IMG/VR virus record: IMGVR_UViG_3300006810_000381
Coordinates: 1-23,953 of that record
Reading direction: 5' to 3' (one strand)
Length of the DNA stretch: 23,953 bases
DNA from: a virus
The translations under genes were made by a program, and so were the position numbers. Of this stretch, positions 5,240-11,411 are shown one piece after another. Position 1 is the first letter of the stretch, and every line of letters starts with the position of its first letter. A model generated the notes under the pieces. The model had not been told where the DNA came from. It saw only the letters and a list, made by a program, of their open reading frames with translations, and did not search any database.

Positions 5240-5666
5240 CTTTGGTGAGGTTGTTGAGCTTCTAAGGCATAGTCGGCTGCACAGATCTGTTAGGTTAAGA
5301 AAACTTATAGATAATTTTGAAACACCATTAACGATTAATCAGTATAGGTACTGGCGAAATAAACATGAAAAGCTTGTTGGGTTTTGTGCTTATGCTTTGG
5401 TTTCTGACGAAGTGTTAACAAAATTAAGGCATGGCGCATCAATGGAAAAAGATTGGTGGCAATCTGGCAATCATTTATGGCTGGCTGAGTTTGTTGCTCC
5501 CTTTGGTCATGTATCATTTATTGTAAAAGATACAGTCCGCTATTTTAACAAGGAACATAAAATTGAAACTGGATATTGGTATAGGCCTTCTAAAAGGAAA
5601 AGAGGACATATTGGGCGAGATCATGCCCTTGAACAATCCGACCTTATGTTTTATGGGTGGAGATGA
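5217..5666 (+). CDS. HlyC-family (toxin-activating type) lysine acyltransferase
   Basis: The gene encodes 149 residues from GTG 5217. HlyC-type enzymes move a fatty acyl group from acyl-ACP to internal lysines of RTX toxins in the cytoplasm. Matching features in order are LHRSVRLRKL with the catalytic-type His (H22), INQYRYWRNKHEKLVGFCAY (40-59), ALVSDEV (60-66), DWWQSGNHLWLAEFVAPFG (79-97) and a Lys/Arg-rich C-terminus. In HlyC the segment before APFG carries a conserved Asp (WFIDWIAPFG); here it is Glu91 (WLAEFVAPFG), a conservative change at a catalytic position. No RTX toxin is present in the window, and the gene is wedged between two virion-like proteins sharing a C-terminal motif. The substrate is therefore unknown and may be a phage protein. 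Confidence 0.85.
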   Translation: MVQLRSPSFGEVVELLRHSRLHRSVRLRKLIDNFETPLTINQYRYWRNKHEKLVGFCAYALVSDEVLTKLRHGASMEKDWWQSGNHLWLAEFVAPFGHVSFIVKDTVRYFNKEHKIETGYWYRPSKRKRGHIGRDHALEQSDLMFYGWR

Positions 5667-6480
5667 TGGCGGCGGCGGCGGCGGCGGTGGCGGCGGTGAT
5701 GACGATTACGATCCACCAGAAGAAGATCCAGGCTACGATCCAGATCCACCAAGCAGTCCAGATCCAAGTCCAGGCCCAGGTGATGATAATGATGATGATG
5801 ACGATAGTTATCAAGATAATCCAGCACCAGATGATCCGCCAGATGATTTTTATGAAGATGGTCCAGCACCACCAGATGATGATTCAGAAGATATATCAGA
5901 TGATGCACCAGAACCAGGTGATCCTGGCGGCGGTGGTGGTGGATCAGATGTTGGAAGTCCAGATACTGGGCAACCGGGATCAGACACACCAGACGATGGA
6001 ACTGACCAAGATGAAGGCATAGGTGAAGATGAATCTATAGTTGGTGATGATCCAGCTACAGAACCAGATGAGCCAGATGGCGGTGTTGATATAGACGATG
6101 ATCCAGTGCCAGATGATCCAGGTGATGGCGGCGATCCTAACGCTGGCGATGGCGGAATGGATATCGGTGGCGAGCCAGGTGGTGATCCTGGTGGCGGTGG
6201 CGGCGGTATGGATATCGGCACAACACCAGATGATAATGATGGTGATGATAATTTAGGTGGTAATGACGATAATGTTTACGATCCACCAGGCGATACTGTC
6301 ACAGATCCGCCAGCAGACAATACTACTGGATCTGCTAATCCTAGGGATGTTGTTAGAGCTGGTGATGAGGAAGAAGAAGAAGAGCGTAAGCGTGGTCGAT
6401 CAAAAGGCACAATATTAACTTCAGCTCAAGGTATTGTAGGCGGTGCGCCTATCCGCAGAAAAACTTTATTAGGATTATAA
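5653..6480 (+). CDS. extremely acidic Asp/Pro/Gly-rich protein with KTLLG tail
   Basis: From ATG 5653 the protein has 275 residues and begins MGGDDGGGGGGGGGGDDDYD. In-frame starts further upstream exist (ATG 5623; TTG 5563 with an AGGA), but that extension lies in another frame of the conserved acyltransferase, so I prefer 5653 with moderate confidence. Residues 1-250 are low-complexity Asp, Pro and Gly with no hydrophobic core, hence disordered and highly negative. The end is basic (RKRGRSKGTILTSAQGIVGG then KTLLGL) and matches the tail of the 76-residue protein. Local base composition is richer in G+C because of Gly/Pro/Asp codons. A flexible virion component or DNA-like polyanion is possible; function unknown. 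Confidence 0.7.
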   Translation: MGGDDGGGGGGGGGGDDDYDPPEEDPGYDPDPPSSPDPSPGPGDDNDDDDDSYQDNPAPDDPPDDFYEDGPAPPDDDSEDISDDAPEPGDPGGGGGGSDVGSPDTGQPGSDTPDDGTDQDEGIGEDESIVGDDPATEPDEPDGGVDIDDDPVPDDPGDGGDPNAGDGGMDIGGEPGGDPGGGGGGMDIGTTPDDNDGDDNLGGNDDNVYDPPGDTVTDPPADNTTGSANPRDVVRAGDEEEEEERKRGRSKGTILTSAQGIVGGAPIRRKTLLGL

Positions 6481-8106
6481 ATGGCTTCAGATGATTTAGC
6501 ACGATTACTCAATGAACGATTTGGCAGTCTAGCTGCGCAAAGAGTTACTTGGGAATCCCACTGGCAAGAAATAGCAGACTTTGTTGTTCCAAGAAAAGCA
6601 GATATTAATAAGGTTAGATCTCCTGGTGACAAAAGATCTGAACTTATATTTGATGGTACAGCAATTCATGCAGCAGAACTTATGTCTGCTTCATTACATG
6701 GGATGCTTACTAATCCTAGCACTAAATGGTTTAGTCTTAGATTTGGTGATTTAATATTAGATGGTAATGACGAAGCTAAAGAATGGCTGGAAAGTGTCGA
6801 AGATGTTATGTATCAAGAGTTTGCCAGCTCTAATTTTCAAGAACAAATACACGAACTGTACCATGATCTAATTACTTTTGGTACTGGCATCATGTTTGTT
6901 GAGGGTGATGACGAGCCTACACCAAGCTCATTAAGATTTAGCACCAGGCATATTGGTGAATGTTATGTTTCAGAAAATGAATATGGCCGTGTTGATACAG
7001 TATTTCGAAAATTTAAAATGCCTATGCGAGCTGCTATTAATCGTTTTAGTGCTGAACTTGTACCACAAAGAGTTGTTAAACAAAGCGAGCAAGATCCTTA
7101 TTCTTTGATTGAATTAGTCCATGCAGTTTATCCGAGGGATGATATAGACGTTACTAGGTTGGATTCTGTAAACAAACCATTTGCTTCTGTTTATTACGAT
7201 GCTGAAGAAAAAAAAGTTTTATCAGAAAGCGGTTTTGATGAGTTTCCATATCTTGCGCCAAGATATTTAAAAGCTAGTTATGAAATTGGTTATGGTCGAT
7301 CCCCAGCCATGACCGCTTTAGCAGACATAAAAATGCTTAATAAAATGTCTGAAGTAACAATTAGGGCCGCCCAAAAACAAGTTGATCCTCCACTTCTTGT
7401 TCCAGATGATGGTTTTATACTCCCTATAAGAACTGTACCTGGCGGCCTTAATTTTTATAGATCTGGATCAAGGGATAGAATAGAGCCGCTAAACATAGGC
7501 GCAAATAATCCATTAGGTTTAAACATGGAAGAACAACGTAGAAAAGCTATCCAATCAGCTTTCTACGTTGACCAGTTAATCTTGGGCCAAGGGCCACAGA
7601 TGACAGCAACAGAAGTTGTCCAGCGTACTGAAGAAAAGATGAGATTACTTGGGCCAGTATTAGGAAGATTGCAAGCTGAATTACTACAGCCACTTATAAC
7701 TCGAACTTATAATATTTTAGCAAGAAAACAATTATTTAGGACTGCGCCAGAGTTTATACAAGATAATGATATTAATATTGAATATGTAAGTCCATTAGCC
7801 AAAGCACAGCGCATGGGCGATGTACAATCTGCAATAAGATTGTTTGAGTTATTAGGTCCTATTATGCAAATCGACAGAGGTATCATGGATTTTGTTGATA
7901 GTGATGGATTAACTAAACATATGATACGAGCTTTATCAGTGCCAGCAACAGCTGTTAGAGGTGATGAAGAAGTTGCAGCCATTCGTGAACAACGAGCTGA
8001 AAGACAAGCGCAGCAAAGAGAATTACAACAAGCTCAACAAATAGCAGAAGCAGCTGGTAATGCAGCTCCAGCGCTTAAAGCGGCTCAAGGTTTAGGTGTT
8101 GTTTAA
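6481..8106 (+). CDS. portal protein (head-to-tail connector, T7 gp8-like family)
   Basis: The gene encodes 541 residues, the normal size for podovirus connectors. The protein forms the dodecameric ring through which DNA is packaged and ejected. Diagnostic stretches are LNERFGSLAAQRVTWESHWQ near the start, TAIHAAELMSASLHGMLTNP (about residues 60-80), a WFSLRF segment, FGTGIMFVEGDD, and MTATEVVQRTEEKMRLLGPV (about 375-394) before a Gln/Ala-rich C-terminal helix (REQRAERQAQQRELQQAQQI). These match the head-tail connector family. It starts immediately after the previous stop (TAA ATG), with AGGAT just upstream. Its TAATG end couples it to the next gene. Confidence 0.93.
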   Translation: MASDDLARLLNERFGSLAAQRVTWESHWQEIADFVVPRKADINKVRSPGDKRSELIFDGTAIHAAELMSASLHGMLTNPSTKWFSLRFGDLILDGNDEAKEWLESVEDVMYQEFASSNFQEQIHELYHDLITFGTGIMFVEGDDEPTPSSLRFSTRHIGECYVSENEYGRVDTVFRKFKMPMRAAINRFSAELVPQRVVKQSEQDPYSLIELVHAVYPRDDIDVTRLDSVNKPFASVYYDAEEKKVLSESGFDEFPYLAPRYLKASYEIGYGRSPAMTALADIKMLNKMSEVTIRAAQKQVDPPLLVPDDGFILPIRTVPGGLNFYRSGSRDRIEPLNIGANNPLGLNMEEQRRKAIQSAFYVDQLILGQGPQMTATEVVQRTEEKMRLLGPVLGRLQAELLQPLITRTYNILARKQLFRTAPEFIQDNDINIEYVSPLAKAQRMGDVQSAIRLFELLGPIMQIDRGIMDFVDSDGLTKHMIRALSVPATAVRGDEEVAAIREQRAERQAQQRELQQAQQIAEAAGNAAPALKAAQGLGVV

Positions 8107-8327
8107 TGAATATTCAAGATCTTAGGCTAGCTTACAAGACACTTTTAAATACTAAAGATGGCCAGATTGTAATGAAAGATTTGCAATCCAGGTATCACAT
8201 TAATGGATCTACATTTTCACAAGATCCTAACGAAACAGCCTACAGAGAAGGGCAGCGAACTGTAGTCTTATTTTTATTATCAATGCTGCAAGAACCAAAA
8301 ACTAGAGAGGACATAGTAGAAACATGA
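8106..8327 (+). CDS. Bbp19-like small phage protein
   Basis: The gene encodes 73 residues. The pattern LAYKTLLNTKDGQIVMKDLQ, then a short variable loop, then DPNETAYREGQRTVVLFLL matches, from memory, the Bbp19-like domain found between portal and scaffold genes of BPP-1-type podoviruses. Function is not established to my knowledge; the synteny suggests a role in head assembly. The start shares a base with the portal stop (TAATG), and the end overlaps the scaffold gene start by 4 bases (ATGA). Confidence 0.75.
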   Translation: MNIQDLRLAYKTLLNTKDGQIVMKDLQSRYHINGSTFSQDPNETAYREGQRTVVLFLLSMLQEPKTREDIVET

Positions 8328-9157
8328 GTGAAGAAGCCCAGGTAGCGGAAGCTCCAGTAGATGCTGGACAAGCTCCGTCTGCGCAGCCAGTTAGTGATTG
8401 GCGCTCAGAAATTCCAGAAGATATTAGAAGTCATAAATCATTAGAAACTATCCAGGATGTAGGATCATTAGCTAAATCTTATGTTAATGCACAGTCCATG
8501 ATAGGTGCAGATAAGGTTGTAAAGCCTGGTAAATTTGCTACATCAGACGATTGGAACAGTTTTTATGACAAAGTTGGTAGGCCAGCAAGTGCTGATGACT
8601 ACCAATTAGAGAATAAACTAGCCGAAGGCCAATCAGAAAACGCTGATATGGTTAGTTGGTTCAAGAAAACAGCACATGAAGTAGGGTTATTGCCGCACCA
8701 AGCTCAAAATTTATTAAATAAATATAATGAATTTAGTGGAAGCCAAGTCCAGCAATCAGCAAGTGTTACTGAAGATGAGATAAACAAGGTAGCATTAGAT
8801 TTAAAAAAGGAATATGGCCAGGCTTTTGACGATAGAATGGCTGTAGGCAAAGGCGTTTTAGAGAATTTTAGCTCTATACCAGTAGAAGAATTTGAAGATT
8901 TAACACTCAGTAATGGTATGAAACTAGGCGATCATCCAGCAATAATTAAAACAATGGTTAATATTGGACAATATATGAAAGAAAAAATGGGTGAAGATAC
9001 ACTAGCTGGTGTTAAAACCTCTGGTGGATTATCGCCAAGCGAAGCTTCTGAAAAGCTGGCTGAACTTACACAACCAAGCTCACCTTATTGGGATGCAAAA
9101 CATCCACAGCATAGTTTTTACGTTGATGAAGCTATGAGATATAGGGAGATGGTATAA
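8324..9157 (+). CDS. capsid assembly scaffolding protein
   Basis: The gene encodes 277 residues and is acidic. Residues 1-26 are disordered (Ala/Pro/Glu/Gln). Then comes IPEDIRSHKSLETIQDVGSL with AKSYVNAQSMIG, typical of phage scaffolds, followed by predominantly helical sequence. The C-terminus ends PYWDAKHPQHSFYVDEAMRY, a pattern seen at the ends of T7 gp9-like scaffolds that contact the capsid protein. Position between portal and major capsid genes is the classical one. The protein would guide procapsid formation and leave the shell during maturation. It overlaps the previous gene (ATGA) and the next (TAATG). Confidence 0.85.
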   Translation: MSEEAQVAEAPVDAGQAPSAQPVSDWRSEIPEDIRSHKSLETIQDVGSLAKSYVNAQSMIGADKVVKPGKFATSDDWNSFYDKVGRPASADDYQLENKLAEGQSENADMVSWFKKTAHEVGLLPHQAQNLLNKYNEFSGSQVQQSASVTEDEINKVALDLKKEYGQAFDDRMAVGKGVLENFSSIPVEEFEDLTLSNGMKLGDHPAIIKTMVNIGQYMKEKMGEDTLAGVKTSGGLSPSEASEKLAELTQPSSPYWDAKHPQHSFYVDEAMRYREMV

Positions 9158-9354
9158 TGGATGAAAGAGAATTTAGGCTTGAGGTTTTGAGAATGGTACT
9201 CGAAACTGGATCTGGTAGGATTATAGATGATCCATTAGATAGAGCTGACAAGTATTTGCAATGGTGCGAAATGGAAGATAAGCCAAATGGCCCTTCTAAA
9301 AAAAGTACTAGCAAAGTAGTCGAGATAAGCAAAGGCCCTCGCAACACCAAATAA
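9157..9354 (+). CDS. small hypothetical protein between scaffold and capsid genes
   Basis: The gene encodes 65 residues. The first 40 are helical and acidic (MDEREFRLEVLRMVLETGSG then DDPLDRADKYLQWCE), and the end is a Lys/Ser-rich tail (GPSKKSTSKVVEISKGPRNTK). It is translationally coupled to the scaffold gene (TAATG). A 62-base gap follows, holding a small CTGG/CCAG hairpin and the capsid RBS. Small genes at this spot are frequent in related podoviruses. I recognise no function. Confidence 0.6.
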   Translation: MDEREFRLEVLRMVLETGSGRIIDDPLDRADKYLQWCEMEDKPNGPSKKSTSKVVEISKGPRNTK

Positions 9355-9416
9355 CTTACGTCTGGATACACCAGGTAGCGTTTTAATTTTAATCTTAAAC
9401 TAACGGAGAAAGTGAA

Positions 9417-10280
9417 ATGAGTTCACAAATCACTACAGCTTTCGTTAATCAGTTTAGTTCTAACGTACAGTTATTATCGCAGCAAAGAGGTTCTTTGCTC
9501 CGTGGTTCTGTATCAGAAGAATCCGTAACTGGTGAGAAAGCATTTTTCGATCAAGTTGGAAGTGTTGCAGCTGTTAAGCGAACTAGCAGACACGCTGATA
9601 CACAAATTCTTGATACACCTCATTCAAGACGAATGGTAACTATGGACACTTATGAGTGGGCAGATCTTATTGATGATGCTGACAAAGTGAGAATGTTAAT
9701 AGATCCTACATCTACATATGCTCAAGCAGCTGCTGCTGCAATGGGCAGATCAATGGATGATTCAATCATAGCTGCTGCTACTGGTACATCAAAAACTGGA
9801 TCAAGTGGTAGTACAGATACAGCTATGGATGCTGGAAATATTATTGCTCATGGTTCAGCTGATTTAACTATAGCAAAGCTTATAAGCGCAAAGAAAATCT
9901 TGGATGAAGGTTCTGTAGATCCATCTATTCCTAGATATATTGCCGTAGCTCCAGCACAAGTTGAAGCTTTACTTGGTACTACACAAATCACATCAAGCGA
10001 TTTTAATACTGTTAAGGCGCTTGTTGCTGGTGAAGTAGACACATTCATGGGTTTTAAATTCATAATGTCTACCAGGTTAGCTGTAGCATCCAATATCAGA
10101 ACTTGCTTTGCTTGGGCTGAAGATGGGATCAAGCTTGCTGTAGGAAAAGACGTAATGGCAAAGATAGACGAGAGAGCAGATAAGTCATACTCAACTCAAG
10201 TCTTTTATTGCTCAACTTTTGGTGCAACACGAATGGAAGAAGCTAAAGTGGTTTCAGTCCTTTGTGATGAATCAGCTTAA
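9417..10280 (+). CDS. major capsid protein (BPP-1/Bbp17-type HK97 fold)
   Basis: The gene encodes 287 residues and forms the icosahedral shell. The N-terminal helix region (QITTAFVNQFSSNVQLLSQQ) is followed by RHADTQILDTPHSRRMVTMD and YEWADLIDDADKVRMLIDPT. This is a recognisable series in the family of podovirus capsid proteins that includes Bordetella BPP-1. The later segments IAVAPAQVEALLGTTQITSS and FMGFKFIMSTRL also fit. It has its own strong ribosome binding site (GGAG at 9403-9406) and a 62-base upstream gap, consistent with high translation. The cement candidate and a terminator follow. Confidence 0.9.
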   Translation: MSSQITTAFVNQFSSNVQLLSQQRGSLLRGSVSEESVTGEKAFFDQVGSVAAVKRTSRHADTQILDTPHSRRMVTMDTYEWADLIDDADKVRMLIDPTSTYAQAAAAAMGRSMDDSIIAAATGTSKTGSSGSTDTAMDAGNIIAHGSADLTIAKLISAKKILDEGSVDPSIPRYIAVAPAQVEALLGTTQITSSDFNTVKALVAGEVDTFMGFKFIMSTRLAVASNIRTCFAWAEDGIKLAVGKDVMAKIDERADKSYSTQVFYCSTFGATRMEEAKVVSVLCDESA

Positions 10281-10293
10281 AGGGAGATAGAAA

Positions 10294-10770
10294 ATGACAA
10301 CATTAAATTCTGATCTCGTAGCCAATTTTGAAGCCAACTATACAATGAGTGATGCAAGCCTTTTACAAGGTGTTACTCGTATAGCACAAGGCACAATAGA
10401 GCTAGCTGCTGGAGATAGCACAGACAATGATATTGTTATGCTTGCTCCAATACCAACTCATGCCAGTATTACATCATTAAAAATAGGCACAGACACCTTT
10501 GGTGGTTCATGTACCTTTAATGTTGGTCTATACACAAGTGCTGGCGTTGTAAAAGACGAAGATTGTTTTGCAAGTAGTGTCGCAGATGCTGGAGCAATGA
10601 CAGATGTTCGTTTTGAAGCAGCCGACATAAACACTGCTGGACAAAAGGTTTACACCATTGCTGGTGATAGCACTGATCCAACTGGTGTGTATTATGTAGC
10701 GGCTACATTCAATGCAACTGGCGGTACAGCTGGTACAATGTCATTCATTATTGAATACGTTATAAATTAA
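10294..10770 (+). CDS. putative capsid cement/decoration protein
   Basis: The gene encodes 158 residues rich in Thr, Gly, Ala, Ser and Val with alternating hydrophobics, so predicted mainly beta. Example stretches are GTIELAAGDSTDNDIVMLAP, GSCTFNVGLYTSAGV and GTMSFIIEYVIN. By position (directly after the major capsid gene, before a terminator) and fold type it corresponds to the cementing protein Bbp16 of BPP-1; I do not claim sequence identity. Such proteins sit on the capsid surface and stabilise it against internal pressure. The ribosome binding site is GGGAG at 10281-10285. Confidence in a structural role is fair, in the exact role moderate. Confidence 0.65.
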   Translation: MTTLNSDLVANFEANYTMSDASLLQGVTRIAQGTIELAAGDSTDNDIVMLAPIPTHASITSLKIGTDTFGGSCTFNVGLYTSAGVVKDEDCFASSVADAGAMTDVRFEAADINTAGQKVYTIAGDSTDPTGVYYVAATFNATGGTAGTMSFIIEYVIN

Positions 10771-10777
10771 ACAACCA

Positions 10778-10807
10778 GGACAGCGTAGCAATGCGCTGTC
10801 CTTTTTT
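10778..10807 (+). terminator. intrinsic terminator after the capsid/cement genes
   Basis: GGACAGCG (10778-10785) pairs perfectly with CGCTGTCC (10794-10801) around an 8-base loop, followed by TTTTTT (10802-10807). It lies between the cement gene and the tail adaptor gene. T7 also has a terminator right after its capsid gene; such a site lowers expression of tail genes relative to capsid genes. Confidence 0.88.
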
Positions 10808-10820
10808 ATAGGAATTAATA

Positions 10821-11411
10821 ATGGCTTCTGCGGTTGATATATGTAACTCAGCATTAAATATGATAGGCGCATCTACTATCCTTGCTTTAAATGAAGATAG
10901 TAAGGCTGGCAGAATATGTAATCAGCGATATGAATCTGTAAGGGATAGTGTTTTTAGAGCGCATCCTTGGAACTGTTTAATAGCAAGACAGACTTTAGCG
11001 GCTGACTCTGAAGCACCAAATTTTACATATTCAAAACAATTTACTTTACCGACAGATCCATTTTGTTTGCGAGTTTTAAAACTTTCAGATCCAGAAATAA
11101 AATTTGAAATTGAAGGGCGTAAACTTTTGACTGACGAAAGCTCAGTAGATCTTGTTTATGTTGCAAGAAAATTAGATCCTAATGAATACGATCAATTATT
11201 AATTAACACGATTGAAGCGGCTATAGCTGCTGATATAGCTTATGCTTTGATAGGCAGCACTACATTAACAGCAGCAATGTATGATCTTTATAGAAACAAA
11301 CTAACTGAAGCTAGGTTTGTAGATGCAACAGAAGGTAACACCATAAATACTGCAAGCATAACTGATAGTGAAGTATTAGCTGCTAATACATTTATTAATG
11401 CGAGGTTGTAA
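10821..11411 (+). CDS. tail adaptor / tail tubular protein A
   Basis: The 196-residue protein makes the ring joining portal to nozzle in podovirus tails (T7 gp11, P22 gp4 type). The opening VDICNSALNMIGASTILALN followed by SKAGRICNQRYESVRDSVFR and AHPWNCLIARQTL is highly typical of the family, as is FTLPTDPFCLRVLKL. A conserved C-terminal helical part (NTIEAAIAADIAYALIGSTT) follows. The ribosome binding site is AGGAA at 10810-10814. Its stop shares a base with the nozzle start (TAATG). Confidence 0.9.
   Translation: MASAVDICNSALNMIGASTILALNEDSKAGRICNQRYESVRDSVFRAHPWNCLIARQTLAADSEAPNFTYSKQFTLPTDPFCLRVLKLSDPEIKFEIEGRKLLTDESSVDLVYVARKLDPNEYDQLLINTIEAAIAADIAYALIGSTTLTAAMYDLYRNKLTEARFVDATEGNTINTASITDSEVLAANTFINARL

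Noticed and set aside
5563-5652. N-terminal extension of the Asp-rich protein from TTG 5563 or ATG 5623
   Set aside because: The extension overlaps the conserved end of the acyltransferase in another frame. TTG 5563 does have an AGGA upstream, so the choice is not certain.
5651-6221. Several long frames (His-rich, Met/Gln-rich and Pro/Ser-rich) across the Asp-rich gene
   Set aside because: Low-complexity GAT/GGC/CCA repeats leave all frames open; only one frame ends in the conserved KTLLG tail.
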